Shown: positions 1 to 8,080, counted from the stretch's first letter. The stretch: 44,352 nt of DNA from Bacteroidia bacterium (GCA_025358025.1 JANYKW010000175.1:1-44352); one strand, 5' to 3'. The notes: generated by a model from the sequence alone, not told the origin. A program made the numbers and translations.

Positions 1-2
1 CT

Positions 3-2285
3 GCTGCTGCAAACTATGACACCAAAGATTTTGGTACAGGTAAACTGATTACCGTGGTTTACACCTTGAGTGGATCGGCAAATACCAACTACATCAAGCC
101 GGTTAACTTTACCGCTAACGATGGCGAAATCACCAAAAAACCACTTACAATCACTGCTGAAAACAAAACAAAAGTTTATGATGGATTAGTTTATACACCG
201 TTCACAGTAACTTATTCTGGTTTTATATCAGGAGAAAATGAGTCTGTATCTGGGGTGCTTGGTGGAGCATTATCTTTCAGTGGAACCGCATTTACTGCCG
301 TTAACTATGGTACTTATGTAATTACGCCTGGCGGACTAACATCTACAAATTATGCTATCTCATTCCAGAATGGATCGTTGACAATCAATGCTGCTCCGAC
401 AACATTAGCCTTGACCCTGAGTGGTTCGCAAGTGCACTATATGGACAACATTACATTTACAGCTGTAATAAAACCAAATCCAAATGTTTCAACCAGTCCA
501 CTTACGGGTTCAGTAATCTTCTCAATAGGAGGAAACAACTATCCAGCCAATGCTGTGCCAGTCCCTGGTTCTTCGGATGGTTCTGTTCAAGCGATGGTTA
601 TTATGCAGTTGCCGGCCACATTGATAAATAATACAACTCCTTATCCAGTAACTGCAACATTTGCAAGTACCAATACGAATTATGCATCTGGTTCTAACGA
701 TTCCAAAACACTAAGGGTAGATGCAAGAACTGCAACTCCATACAATGCAACTGGTTTCTATACAGGAGATGGCTTTGCCTGGACAACCGGTCCAAGCACA
801 AGTACTGCTACTTTAACGATGACAGCTGTAATAAAAGATGCAAGTTCACCAACAGGTGATGTTCGCGGTGCAAAGGTTTCATTCTATTTTGTCAACGGAA
901 CTACTTACACTGCCATACCAAGCGCACAGAATCTGCCTGTTGGATTGATAGATGTAACTGATGGAAGTGCAGGTGCCGCAAGTGCAATTGTTCAGCTTAA
1001 CATTGGTTCAAACAATGCACAAAGCTTCCAGATTGCTATAAAAGTTACCGGGGCTTATACGAATAATCCAGGTGATGTGTTGTCGCAAACAATTGTTACT
1101 GTATCTAAACCAGTTGCAGGTGGATTTATTGCGGGTGGAAGTACTCTTCCAAATCAAACTGCAAACTCAAGTTCTTCAGGTTACATCATGGGTGCTACAG
1201 GTTTGAATACTGACTTTGAATTTGATATTCAATATACCAAATCAGGAACCAATCCGAAAGGAAAAGTAACGATTATGGTACGCAGTTACTATACAAAAGA
1301 TGGAATTCTTGATTATCCTAATTTACACACCTACCTTATCACAACAAATGCTATCGCTTCGTTGAATGTAGGGGCTCCAACAGCAACAGGAACATTTAGT
1401 GCGAAAGCAAACCTTGTTGAACAAGTTACAAACGCGGACGGAAGCTTAACTACTGTTGCGATAGAGGGAGGATCTACTTTCCAAATGGTTGCTTTCCAAA
1501 ACGGGAGTACCCAGCAAATAGCCATAACACTTTACAGAAAAGCCGGAGGTATATGGTTCTCAAGCAACTGGGATAAAGCAAATGCTAAAACACAACTCCA
1601 GGCTGTGAATGCGGGTAGTCATGTATATGTTTCAGGTGGAGGTGTAGCAGTGACCAATACAGCTCCAACTGTAGAAACAACATCTGTATCAAATTTTACA
1701 TCAAAAGTAGCTACAGTAGTTGGCAATGTAACAAGCAACGGAGGTGCAACAATAAGTGAGCGTGGTGTTGTATATTCAACAACAACAACCACACCTACAA
1801 TTACAAACAGCAAGGTTATCAACTTATTTGGAAGTGCAGATGGAACTGGAAGTTTCTCAACTGACATCACTGGATTGACTTTAAATGCCTCCTACAATTT
1901 CAGAGCCTATGCCATAAATAGTGTGGAAGTAAGTTATGGACTTACGAAAACAATTACAATTCTCAAATCCGGTTCCCTCCTTGACATGGCTCAAACCACG
2001 GAGAAAGCGATTATTAATCTGCCTGCTAGCTCGTTGAAGGCCTATCCGAATCCTTCAGCAGGATTGCCGGTTACGATGGAGTTCCAGCTGAATGTCAGTG
2101 CAAAGGCAACCCTGGATATCATGACCGTCAGCGGAGCGCGGGTTGCAAGGCTGTTCGGGGGTGATGTGGAGGCAGGTGTCATGCAGACCGCTACTTTCGA
2201 CAACGCAGTAACCGCCGGCGTTTATGTCTATATGCTAAGATGGAACGATCAGTCGATAACAGGTAAAGTGATCATAACAAAGTAA
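3..2285 (+). CDS. Secreted multidomain adhesin-like protein with T9SS sorting domain (5' end outside window)
   Basis: The frame is open from the window's left edge, so only the C-terminal ~760 residues are seen. A GTG at 54 is not the true start. From the N-terminal side there is an MBG/YDG-type repeat (around nt 125-400, with KVYDG and TSTNYAISF), Ig-like beta-rich segments (about 400-1110), a long beta-rich region rich in Ser, Thr, Asn and Gly (about 1110-1640) and a fibronectin-III-like module (about 1660-1950). The last ~85 residues, beginning LKAYPNPSAG and ending GKVIITK, are a T9SS type A sorting domain. Such tails direct export across the outer membrane and are removed at the cell surface. 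The protein is therefore expected to be secreted or surface-attached, perhaps as an adhesin. Ligand unknown. The last ~54 codons are duplicated downstream at 2565. Confidence 0.88.
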   Translation, partial: AAANYDTKDFGTGKLITVVYTLSGSANTNYIKPVNFTANDGEITKKPLTITAENKTKVYDGLVYTPFTVTYSGFISGENESVSGVLGGALSFSGTAFTAVNYGTYVITPGGLTSTNYAISFQNGSLTINAAPTTLALTLSGSQVHYMDNITFTAVIKPNPNVSTSPLTGSVIFSIGGNNYPANAVPVPGSSDGSVQAMVIMQLPATLINNTTPYPVTATFASTNTNYASGSNDSKTLRVDARTATPYNATGFYTGDGFAWTTGPSTSTATLTMTAVIKDASSPTGDVRGAKVSFYFVNGTTYTAIPSAQNLPVGLIDVTDGSAGAASAIVQLNIGSNNAQSFQIAIKVTGAYTNNPGDVLSQTIVTVSKPVAGGFIAGGSTLPNQTANSSSSGYIMGATGLNTDFEFDIQYTKSGTNPKGKVTIMVRSYYTKDGILDYPNLHTYLITTNAIASLNVGAPTATGTFSAKANLVEQVTNADGSLTTVAIEGGSTFQMVAFQNGSTQQIAITLYRKAGGIWFSSNWDKANAKTQLQAVNAGSHVYVSGGGVAVTNTAPTVETTSVSNFTSKVATVVGNVTSNGGATISERGVVYSTTTTTPTITNSKVINLFGSADGTGSFSTDITGLTLNASYNFRAYAINSVEVSYGLTKTITILKSGSLLDMAQTTEKAIINLPASSLKAYPNPSAGLPVTMEFQLNVSAKATLDIMTVSGARVARLFGGDVEAGVMQTATFDNAVTAGVYVYMLRWNDQSITGKVIITK

Positions 2286-2314
2286 TTTTGATTATATCTC
2301 TCTGGTAAAAAAGA

Positions 2315-2349
2315 GCCGGCCTGGGGATGACCCGGGCCGGCGTCTTTTT
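2315..2349 (+). terminator. Intrinsic terminator of the T9SS gene
   Basis: An 11-bp GC-rich stem (GCCGGCCTGGG paired with CCCGGGCCGGC, one G-T pair, loop GATGA) is followed by TCTTTTT. It lies 30 bases after the stop codon. An almost identical hairpin recurs at 2756 behind the duplicated tail. Confidence 0.85.
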
Positions 2350-2424
2350 GAGATATGAGATATGAGATATGAGATGGAGGGACGGAAGAAGACGGAAGGA
2401 CGGAGGGACGGAGGGACGGAGAGG
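2350..2424. repeat. Heptamer (GAGATAT) and octamer (GACGGAGG) tandem repeats
   Basis: GAGATAT is repeated three times plus a partial unit from 2350. It is followed by a G+A-only tract in which GACGGA recurs every eight bases. Degenerate versions of both follow the second terminator (2794-2862) and occur in copy C (3780-3815). Confidence 0.75.
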
Positions 2425-2564
2425 AAAAAAATGAACAGCGGGTTCTTTACTATTGCCTGATGCCATTGCGGAGGACTGGAAAATGGCATTAAATTTTGTC
2501 TAAACAGATGCTCAATGCACTATCCCTTGCCGTCTGCTTTAGCTGACGGACTGGAAGATGCTAT

Positions 2565-2726
2565 ACCGTCAGCGGGGCACGTGTTGCCAGGCTGTTCGAG
2601 GGTGATGTGGAGGCAGGTGTCATGCAGACCACTACTTTCGACAACGCAGTAACCGCAGGCGTTTATGTCTATATGCTAAAATGGAACGATCAGATGATTA
2701 CCGGTAAAGTGATCATTACAAAGTAG
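2565..2726 (+). pseudogene. Detached T9SS sorting-domain tail (duplicate of 2124-2285)
   Basis: These 54 codons, from TVSGARVARLF to GKVIITK and a TAG stop, copy the C-terminal end of the T9SS gene. I count about 14 differing bases in 162, of which about nine are synonymous. The frame has a TGA at 2544-2546 and no start codon, so it is not a gene as it stands. The excess of synonymous changes suggests that it was part of a functional gene until recently, or came from a paralogue. It could be a relic of unequal recombination or a donor for gene conversion. Confidence 0.8.
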
Positions 2727-2990
2727 TGTTGATTATATCTCTCTGGTAAAAAAGAGCCGGCCCGGGGATGACCTGAGCCGGCGTCTTTTTTTAGAGATGA
2801 GATATGAGACATGAGACGGAAAGACGGAGGGACTGAAGGAAGGAGAAGACGGAAGGACGGAAAATTATTGATCAGCAAGTTCTTATCTATTGCCAGTTGC
2901 CTTTATGGAGGACTCGAAAATGGCATTAAATTTTGTCTAATCAGTTGCTCAATGCAGTATCCTTTGACGGCTACTTTAGCTGACTGTCAT
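2727..2990 (+). repeat. Repeat unit copy B (truncated)
   Basis: It begins like copy A, with the terminator hairpin at 2756-2792, heptamer remnants and GACGGA-type 8-mers. The conserved block (GGAGGACTCGAAAATGGCAT) starts at 2907, and a degenerate CCGTC/GACGG palindrome lies near 2965. Similarity stops near 2990, before the T9SS tail would begin. The toxin-antitoxin module follows. Confidence 0.75.
2756..2792 (+). terminator. Intrinsic terminator, duplicate of the one at 2315
   Basis: The GCCGGCCCGGG stem and GATGA loop pair with CCTGAGCCGGC, with one mismatch and one wobble, followed by TCTTTTTTT. It now sits behind a sorting-tail remnant rather than a gene. Confidence 0.75.
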
Positions 2991-3030
2991 TAATTCTTGG
3001 TTTGAAAGGATTCTATAGGGTCGGGTACAT

Positions 3031-3297
3031 TCACGGAAAATATTTGTAAATATCAGACCGATGATCGAAAGCAACAAATGTAACAGTTTGATTTTCTATT
3101 AATATCCCAATTCTATAACTCCTCATGCGGATGCGGTAAATATTCTTGTAACCGGTCAATTTTTTCAGATTCGGAAACCCATTCATATTATCACAAGCCT
3201 TAACTTGCTGAATGATACTATAAATTTTGGAATTGATCCCTTGATCATTACAATTCAGTACCTGTTTCTGAAACTTATTCGTAAACTCTATTTGCAT
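3031..3297 (-). CDS. RelE/ParE-family toxin of a type II toxin-antitoxin module
   Basis: An 88-residue protein with the RelE/YoeB-like pattern: an early basic helix, then KNIYRIRMRSYRIGI (residues 51-65) and a C-terminal DHRSDIYKYF (78-87). The Arg, His and Tyr in these segments sit where RelE-type mRNA interferases keep catalytic residues. The usual role is ribosome-dependent mRNA cleavage, and ParE-type gyrase poisoning is the alternative for this fold. The ATG directly follows the TAA of the upstream antitoxin frame (TAAATG), so the two are translationally coupled. The pair lies between copies B and C of the local repeat, consistent with arrival as a mobile cassette. Confidence 0.8.
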   Translation of the reverse strand: MQIEFTNKFQKQVLNCNDQGINSKIYSIIQQVKACDNMNGFPNLKKLTGYKNIYRIRMRSYRIGILIENQTVTFVAFDHRSDIYKYFP

Positions 3298-3507
3298 TTA
3301 ACTCTGCTCTAATAGCATCAGAAAATCCTGTTTTTCCTTTTCATTCAACAAGCCGGTGTTCATGCCTTGAGCAATGGAAATTGCAATACCGGTATCTTCA
3401 ACTTCTTCAAGAGATAACTTTTTTGCTGAGAAGTTAAGCTGTTTAGCCAATTTCAAAATCAAGGAAGAATTTATCTTTGATTGACCTCTCAAAATGATCG
3501 TTTCCAT
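3298..3507 (-). CDS. Putative antitoxin partner of the RelE-type toxin
   Basis: A 69-residue protein with METIILRGQSK at the start, a Leu/Lys-rich helix around residues 15-30, and an acidic C-terminal half (EEVEDTG, NEKEKQDFLMLLEQ). It ends in TAA immediately before the toxin ATG, the normal antitoxin-first order. I do not recognise a named DNA-binding domain. The call rests on size, position, coupling and the acidic tail. The usual role would be to neutralise the toxin by binding and to autorepress the operon. Confidence 0.65.
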   Translation of the reverse strand: METIILRGQSKINSSLILKLAKQLNFSAKKLSLEEVEDTGIAISIAQGMNTGLLNEKEKQDFLMLLEQS

Positions 3508-3544
3508 GTGTCAGTATTTTTCACAAAATTATAAAAAGATATTC

Positions 3545-3685
3545 AGAAACTGTTTAAAATTTGAAATTACACCCAAAATCAAAAAAAATACCCCGGCCCT
3601 AAAGGGTGTTTTTTGATTTTTAGGGCTCCCTTCAGGGTTCGGGGTAACCCTAAAAATCAAAATGAATGAAATTTAAACAGTTTCT
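3545..3685. repeat. MITE-like nested palindromic element
   Basis: A 141-bp element with terminal inverted repeats: AGAAACTGTTTAAAATTT at 3545-3562 and its near-exact reverse complement at 3668-3685, one base inserted. Inside is a perfect 15-bp inverted repeat (TTTTGATTTTTAGGG 3611-3625 with CCCTAAAAATCAAAA 3648-3662). No reading frame of note lies inside and I see no clear target-site duplication. It resembles a non-autonomous transposable element or a large REP-like palindrome. Confidence 0.6.
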
Positions 3686-3738
3686 CAAATTCCTTTAAAA
3701 TTTTCCAAATCAAAAAATTGCCAGCGATCATCAATCTG

Positions 3739-3993
3739 CCCTCTGGTAAATATGAGCCGACCTTTATCTGAGGTATAAGAAGAAGGGACGGAGTGACGGA
3801 AAGACGGAAGGGGAAATATTAAACAGCGGATTCTTCACTTATGCCTGATGCCTTTGCGGAGGACTGGAAAATGGCATTAAATTTTGTCTAAACAGATGCT
3901 TAATGAACCATCCATTGCCGTCTGCTTTAGCTGACGGACTGGAATATCCTATACCATCAGCGAGGCACGTATTGCCAGGCTGTTCGGGGGTGA
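3739..3993 (+). repeat. Repeat unit copy C (partial)
   Basis: It starts with CTCTGGTAAA and a decayed terminator, then GACGGA-type 8-mers and the conserved block with GGAGGACTGGAAAATGGCAT at 3858. It ends with the first ~15 codons of the T9SS tail (T-I-S-E-A-R-I-A-R-L-F-G-G), breaking off near 3993. The gap 3508-4082 otherwise holds the MITE-like element and about 90 bases (3994-4082) in which I see nothing. Confidence 0.75.
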
Positions 3994-4082
3994 GTCGCAA
4001 GCACAGAGGTTGGATTTTTCCTGACCTTTTAAACCGGGGTTTCAGAACATCGCTTCTGGCACGGATTTGCAGTTCACATCCT

Positions 4083-4583
4083 TTAAATGGTTTTTGCCTC
4101 AACATTTTTTTCGAAATATGATTCCACTCCATAAATGACTTTCCACTTATTATCGATCTTTTTAAAGAGTAAAAACCAGGCCATCGGTTCTGCTATCGTG
4201 GAATGCCCGTCCTTGTAATTCATTTCCCACCTGGAACCGGATGTGTACAAGACCGTTGAATTATCAGGAAAAGAAAAATCCTCTGTGAACAGGGTCACCT
4301 TTTGATTGGACAGTAAATCAAACATGGGTTTCATTTCGGAAACAACATCCCGGTAGGTGAAAATGGAGCCATTTACGATGTACCTGAAATCAGGTGAATC
4401 CTGAAAAGCTGCCATCGCCATTTCGAATTTGGCCTCTTCACAACCTTTGATGATGGTATTGATAATCTTCTTTACGTCGGTCTTCATCAGGTACTTATCG
4501 GTATCGGAAAGAGGTTTGCCCGGGCTCGTGCAACAAGATAAGACTGTGCTTAGTATAAACAATAAAATAAGTTTTGTCTTCAT
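4083..4583 (-). CDS. Lipoprotein with SnoaL/NTF2-like (DUF4440-type) domain
   Basis: A 166-residue protein. Residues 1-17 form a lipoprotein signal peptide with lipobox LSC and a second Cys right after. The mature part has the NTF2-like pattern: an N-terminal helix with a run of small residues (EEAKFEMAMAAFQDSPDF), then FTYRDVVSEM, strand-rich segments and a closing FKKIDNKWKVIYGVESY, as in calcium/calmodulin-kinase-associated or SnoaL-like proteins. No catalytic residues can be assigned. It is likely tethered to the periplasmic or outer face of the cell envelope. No operon partner is apparent. The 226-bp stretch upstream (4584-4809) holds nothing I can identify. Confidence 0.6.
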   Translation of the reverse strand: MKTKLILLFILSTVLSCCTSPGKPLSDTDKYLMKTDVKKIINTIIKGCEEAKFEMAMAAFQDSPDFRYIVNGSIFTYRDVVSEMKPMFDLLSNQKVTLFTEDFSFPDNSTVLYTSGSRWEMNYKDGHSTIAEPMAWFLLFKKIDNKWKVIYGVESYFEKNVEAKTI

Positions 4584-4809
4584 AGTCGTTTGGTTTAAAA
4601 TAATGTAAAGGCGATTGTTAAAGGGGCAATCACAAGCGACCCCATAGCAACAAAACCAGGGGAGTTATGTCGCGCCTTGAAAGTATAAGTATAAGTACAC
4701 GATACAATCAAAACAAGGAAATACCAAAAATAATAAATATTATATAAATCTCAAAATCAACTCGCTATTGGTTTTGGATGGCGCAGCGTGGTAATTATAA
4801 ACGAATCCC

Positions 4810-5328
4810 CTATTTGGAATGATTATTATTTATTGCCATATTGCTGACCGTCTTATAATCCCATTTTTTTGATTTATGTGATTTGCCGTGTATCATTAAT
4901 GCGAAACCGCTTGCGGCAATAACAGCAGCTACTACAGCCATAGAACCAAGAAACAATACTCCCAGAACCACCAAATCAGTTCCTTCAGTCACGATCAGGG
5001 CTATACCGTAAATCATTGCTCCCGTTCCCCATGTTCCGTAGGCGAAAATTAGTCCTCCCCCCAATGCACTTAACAGTGATTTTGTTCTGATGTCCTGAAT
5101 ATCCGAAAGGCGGAGCGTGTCAGATTCAACTAAAATGGTACTATCAGAAATTATCCTGAATTTTCCTTTATACTTTTTGCCGCCACTTTTGACCAAAATC
5201 TTTTTTCCCTCCTGCAAATATTTCGTCTTCTGGTTATATACCTTTTTGAATTCGAGTCCGCCTGTTTGTGCCAGTCCGCACAAAATAAAAATGAATAAAA
5301 ATCCCGCAGTCAATATCGTTTTCTTCAT
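4810..5328 (-). CDS. Small membrane protein with signal peptide, function unknown
   Basis: The ATG at 5328 gives a 172-residue protein that begins with a clean signal peptide (MKKTILTAGFLFIFILCGLAQ). A longer in-frame start at 5379 would put 17 charged residues ahead of it and is less likely. After the signal peptide comes a basic, beta-rich segment (KKYKGKFRIISDSTILVESD, then LRLSDIQDIRTK), then two hydrophobic segments rich in Gly, Ala and Val that look like membrane helices, and a basic tail (HGKSHKSKKWD). This layout is common in Bacteroidota envelope proteins of unknown role. I do not recognise the family. Confidence 0.55.
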   Translation of the reverse strand: MKKTILTAGFLFIFILCGLAQTGGLEFKKVYNQKTKYLQEGKKILVKSGGKKYKGKFRIISDSTILVESDTLRLSDIQDIRTKSLLSALGGGLIFAYGTWGTGAMIYGIALIVTEGTDLVVLGVLFLGSMAVVAAVIAASGFALMIHGKSHKSKKWDYKTVSNMAINNNHSK

Positions 5329-5501
5329 GGCAGCTTGCTTTATTGGTTTAAGATCCGCAGTGATTGATAACGAATTCAAATCTGTCCGTTGCCTCCTGAT
5401 TGCTTATACTATTTCTTTTACAAAAAGTAATCAAAAAGGAAGCAAAAATGGCATCCATAAAAAAAATGCGGGCGCAAATGTCGGGCAAATCACCTAAAAC
5501 A

Positions 5502-5539
5502 AAAAAGTCAATCACTGATTATCAGACGATTGACTTTTT
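5502..5539 (-). terminator. Terminator of tRNA-Arg
   Basis: A perfect 12-bp stem (AAAAAGTCAATC 5502-5513 with GATTGACTTTTT 5528-5539). Read on the minus strand it begins about six bases after the tRNA 3' end and finishes in a run of U, as expected for a tRNA terminator. Confidence 0.75.
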
Positions 5540-5544
5540 AAAAG

Positions 5545-5616
5545 TGACCCCACCGGGATTCGAACCCAGATCAAAAGAACCGGAATCTTCCATTCTATCC
5601 ATTAAACTATGGGGCC
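5545..5616 (-). tRNA. tRNA-Arg (anticodon CCG)
   Basis: Read on the minus strand, the 7-bp acceptor stem GGCCCCA/TGGGGTC (one G-U pair) carries discriminator A. The T-arm is GGGTTCGAATCCC. The anticodon stem GAAGA/TCTTT has loop TTCCGGT, giving anticodon CCG with U33 in place. The D-arm contains AATGGATAGA. The 3' CCA is not encoded. It reads CGG arginine codons. Confidence 0.93.
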
Positions 5617-5629
5617 GTAATTTGAGGTG

Positions 5630-5661
5630 CAAAGGTAATAATATTCTTTTGACAGAGGCAA
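5630..5661 (-). promoter_or_regulatory. Bacteroidota-type promoter of tRNA-Arg
   Basis: On the minus strand, TACCTTTG (5630-5637) matches the TAnnTTTG -7 consensus and ends 13 bases before the tRNA. A TTG (5659-5661) lies 21 bases upstream of the -7 box, close to the -33 position of this promoter class. Confidence 0.55.
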
Positions 5662-5677
5662 TGGAAAACACGCAGCT

Positions 5678-5700
5678 CCCACTCATTTGCAGTGAGTGGG
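5678..5700 (-). terminator. Hairpin downstream of the UDP-glucuronate decarboxylase gene
   Basis: A perfect 8-bp stem CCCACTCA/TGAGTGGG with a 7-base loop, 38 bases after the stop codon on the minus strand. The following tract is only weakly T-rich (GTTTTCC), so terminator function is uncertain. Confidence 0.4.
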
Positions 5701-5738
5701 TCATTTATGTTCTCAACGCTTAACTCTTCACTCCAAAG

Positions 5739-6677
5739 TCATATGATCCCGCGAAAGAATTCTATCGTTTTTGCCAAACCCTCTTCCAGTTGAATTTTTG
5801 GTGACCAGTCCAGCTCATTTTTTGCAAGGCTGATATCAGGCTGCCGCTGCATAGGATCATCCGGAGGCAAAGAGAGCTTAATGATTTTTGACTTTGACCC
5901 AGTCAAATGAATGATCTTTTCCGCCAGTTCAAGAATGGTAAATTCATTCGGATTACCAATATTTACCGGACCGGTAAAATCTTCGCGTGAAGCCATCATC
6001 CGCACCATTCCTTCAACCAGATCGTCAACATATTGAAAGCTTCGGGTTTGACTCCCTTCTCCATAAACTGTAATATCTTGATTTTTAAGTGCCTGGACAA
6101 TAAAATTGGATACAACCCTGCCATCATTGGGGTGCATTCTTGGGCCATAAGTATTAAAAATACGTATGATTTTGATTTTGACGTTGTTCTGTTTGTGGTA
6201 ATTCACAAAAAGCGTCTCTGCTGCACGTTTTCCTTCATCGTAACAGGAACGTTCCCCGATAGGGTTCACATGACCCCAGTATGTTTCAATCTGGGGATGC
6301 ATCTGCGGATCGCCATAAACCTCACTGGTGGATGCCTGCAGAATCTTTGCCCTGATCCTTTTAGCCAGACCGAGCATATTGATTGCGCCCATGACGGAGG
6401 TTTTCATGGTTTTGATGGCATTGTACTGGTAATGAACCGGGGATGCCGGGCAAGCAAGATTGTATATTTCATCCACCTCGATAAAGAAAGGCATGGTAAC
6501 ATCATGGCGGATTAGTTCAAAATATGGATTATTCAAAAGATGCACCACGTTTGCCTTCTGGCCTGTGAAATAATTATCGAGGCAAACAACTTCATGGCCA
6601 TCATTGAGTAAACGCTGGCACAAATGCGACCCGACAAAACCGGCCCCACCGGTTACCAGAACCTTTTTTCTTATCAT
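5739..6677 (-). CDS. UDP-glucuronate decarboxylase (UDP-xylose synthase)
   Basis: A 312-residue extended short-chain dehydrogenase/reductase. The Rossmann motif TGGAGFVG is at residues 9-16, the catalytic STS at 116-118, and Y146-x3-K150 falls in the family signature [27 protein letters not shown] and [15 protein letters not shown] are typical of UXS-type decarboxylases, which convert UDP-glucuronate to UDP-xylose with internal NAD+ recycling. Full length. It lies just downstream of UDP-glucose dehydrogenase, which makes its substrate; the two are separated by a heptamer repeat array. The product would feed polysaccharide or glycoprotein synthesis in the cytoplasm. Confidence 0.9.
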   Translation of the reverse strand: MIRKKVLVTGGAGFVGSHLCQRLLNDGHEVVCLDNYFTGQKANVVHLLNNPYFELIRHDVTMPFFIEVDEIYNLACPASPVHYQYNAIKTMKTSVMGAINMLGLAKRIRAKILQASTSEVYGDPQMHPQIETYWGHVNPIGERSCYDEGKRAAETLFVNYHKQNNVKIKIIRIFNTYGPRMHPNDGRVVSNFIVQALKNQDITVYGEGSQTRSFQYVDDLVEGMVRMMASREDFTGPVNIGNPNEFTILELAEKIIHLTGSKSKIIKLSLPPDDPMQRQPDISLAKNELDWSPKIQLEEGLAKTIEFFRGII

Positions 6678-6693
6678 ATCTTTTTATTTTTTT

Positions 6694-6756
6694 CTTTATC
6701 CTTTATCCTTTATCCTTTAGCCTTTGTCCTTTATCCTTTAGCCTTTAGCCTTTAGC
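6694..6756. repeat. Heptanucleotide tandem repeat, 9 units (CTTTATC/CTTTAGC)
   Basis: Nine consecutive 7-bp units: CTTTATC four times, CTTTAGC four times and CTTTGTC once. On the minus strand the first unit contains the TAA stop of ugd (6752-6754), and the array fills most of the gap to the next gene. The same heptamer forms an 11-unit array at 43620. Confidence 0.9.
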
Positions 6757-8080
6757 CTTTGGTCGTATTTACTCCAATGCAGAAATAATCAAAACCATTT
6801 CTCCTGACCTCAGCCAAATCGTAAATGTTCCTTCCATCAAAAATCACCGGTGATTTCATTAATTTTTTCATGATCCTGAAGTTGGGAAATCTGAACTCGG
6901 GCCATTCAGTAATCAACGCAAGGCAATCAGCATCGATGAGTGCCTCAAAAGAGTCATCAACATAAGTTATGGTATCACCAAAATGATGTTTTGCCTCCTT
7001 CATGGCGATCGGGTCGTATGCTTTCACTTTGGCCCCTGCAGCAAGCAGCATTTTAACAATAACCAGGGAAGGTGCTTCTCTCATATCATCGGTTTGAGGT
7101 TTAAAAGAGAGACCCCAAACGGCAATCGTCTTTCCTTTGATATCATTGTGGAAATAGCTGCGTATTTTATTGAACAGAACAAGTTTCTGATCTTTGTTCA
7201 CGGCCTCGACCGCCTTCAGAACCCTTAATTCATAATTGAATTGACTTGCCGTCTTTACCAGAGCCTGAACATCTTTGGGAAAACATGATCCGCCATAACC
7301 AATTCCGGGATAGATGAATTTATTGCCAATTCTCGAATCAGATCCTATGCCCTTTCTAACCATGTTAATATCTGCGCCAACTATTTCACAAAGGTTTGCA
7401 ATGTCATTCATGAAACTGATCTTGGTAGCAAGCATGGAATTTGCCGCATATTTCGTCATTTCTGCCGATGTAATGTCCATGAAGATAATCGGATGACCGT
7501 TTAGCGTAAAGGGCTTATACAGGCTTTTCATAAGCTCTTCAGCCCTGATACTTTCAAGTCCGACTACAATGCGATCGGGTTTCAGAAAATCGTCTATGGC
7601 AGCTCCTTCTTTGAGAAATTCAGGATTTGAGGCGACATCAAACTGAAGGACAATCCCCCTTTTATTGAGTTCGTCCTGAACTGCAGATTTAACTTTTGTG
7701 GCAGTACCAACGGGCACTGTGCTTTTTGTCACAATAAGAAGATAGTCGTTCATGTTTTTCCCACAATCGCGGGCCACCGAGAGAACATACTTCAAATCTG
7801 CACTACCGTCTTCATCTGGAGGGGTTCCAACCGCGATAAAAAGGACTACTGCATCGGTAAGGGCCTCTTTAATATCAGTTGTAAAACTTAAACGCCCCTT
7901 TTTCACATTTCGTGTAAGCATTTCCTCGAGACCGGGTTCAAAAATTGGAATAATACCATTTTTCAGGTTTTCAATCTTATTTTTGTCAATGTCAACACAG
8001 ACGACATCGATCCCAACTTCAGAAAAACAGGTGCCCGTAACCAGGCCAACATAACCGCTTCCAATGATAGCAACTTTCAT
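6752..8080 (-). CDS. ugd: UDP-glucose 6-dehydrogenase
   Basis: A 442-residue cytoplasmic enzyme that oxidises UDP-glucose to UDP-glucuronate with two NAD+. The N-terminal Rossmann motif GSGYVG is at 7-12. NPEFLKEG (152-159), [10 protein letters not shown] (with K210) and [10 protein letters not shown] (catalytic C266, D270) are all intact. The C-terminal UDP-binding domain contains [17 protein letters not shown]. Length is normal for the family. It is followed on the same strand by the UDP-glucuronate decarboxylase that uses its product. Its last codons (…TKG, stop) run into the heptamer array. Confidence 0.96.
   Translation of the reverse strand: MKVAIIGSGYVGLVTGTCFSEVGIDVVCVDIDKNKIENLKNGIIPIFEPGLEEMLTRNVKKGRLSFTTDIKEALTDAVVLFIAVGTPPDEDGSADLKYVLSVARDCGKNMNDYLLIVTKSTVPVGTATKVKSAVQDELNKRGIVLQFDVASNPEFLKEGAAIDDFLKPDRIVVGLESIRAEELMKSLYKPFTLNGHPIIFMDITSAEMTKYAANSMLATKISFMNDIANLCEIVGADINMVRKGIGSDSRIGNKFIYPGIGYGGSCFPKDVQALVKTASQFNYELRVLKAVEAVNKDQKLVLFNKIRSYFHNDIKGKTIAVWGLSFKPQTDDMREAPSLVIVKMLLAAGAKVKAYDPIAMKEAKHHFGDTITYVDDSFEALIDADCLALITEWPEFRFPNFRIMKKLMKSPVIFDGRNIYDLAEVRRNGFDYFCIGVNTTKG

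Larger units (their letters stand above)
2290..2726 (+). repeat. Repeat unit copy A (~437 bp)
   Basis: The order is terminator hairpin (2315), three GAGATAT heptamers (2350-2370), purine-rich 8-mers of GACGGAGG type (2381-2424), then a conserved non-coding block containing GGAGGACTGGAAAATGGCAT (2470) and an imperfect palindrome around CCGTCTGCTTTAGCTGACGG (2530-2549). A T9SS tail remnant ends at 2726. The same order starts again at 2727 (copy B), with an A-to-B spacing of 437-441 bases. A partial copy C lies at 3739-3993. The stretch 2286-3030 contains no credible gene; short frames on both strands there arise from the repeats. Confidence 0.8.

Noticed and set aside
2272-2993. Short frames on both strands downstream of the T9SS gene
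   Set aside because: They translate terminators, GACGGA tracts and repeat blocks; composition is low in complexity and no domain is seen.
3839-4132. Frames of 72-97 codons on both strands across 3839-4132
   Set aside because: They run through repeat copy C and into the end of the lipoprotein gene; no family features.
4584-4809. Possible RNA or regulatory element between the lipoprotein and membrane protein genes
   Set aside because: Apart from a short AGTATA repeat near 4680 I see no conserved structure or promoter box.
5400-5723. A 107-codon frame on the plus strand
   Set aside because: It crosses the terminator and the tRNA-Arg gene in antisense. Its apparent protein is translated tRNA.
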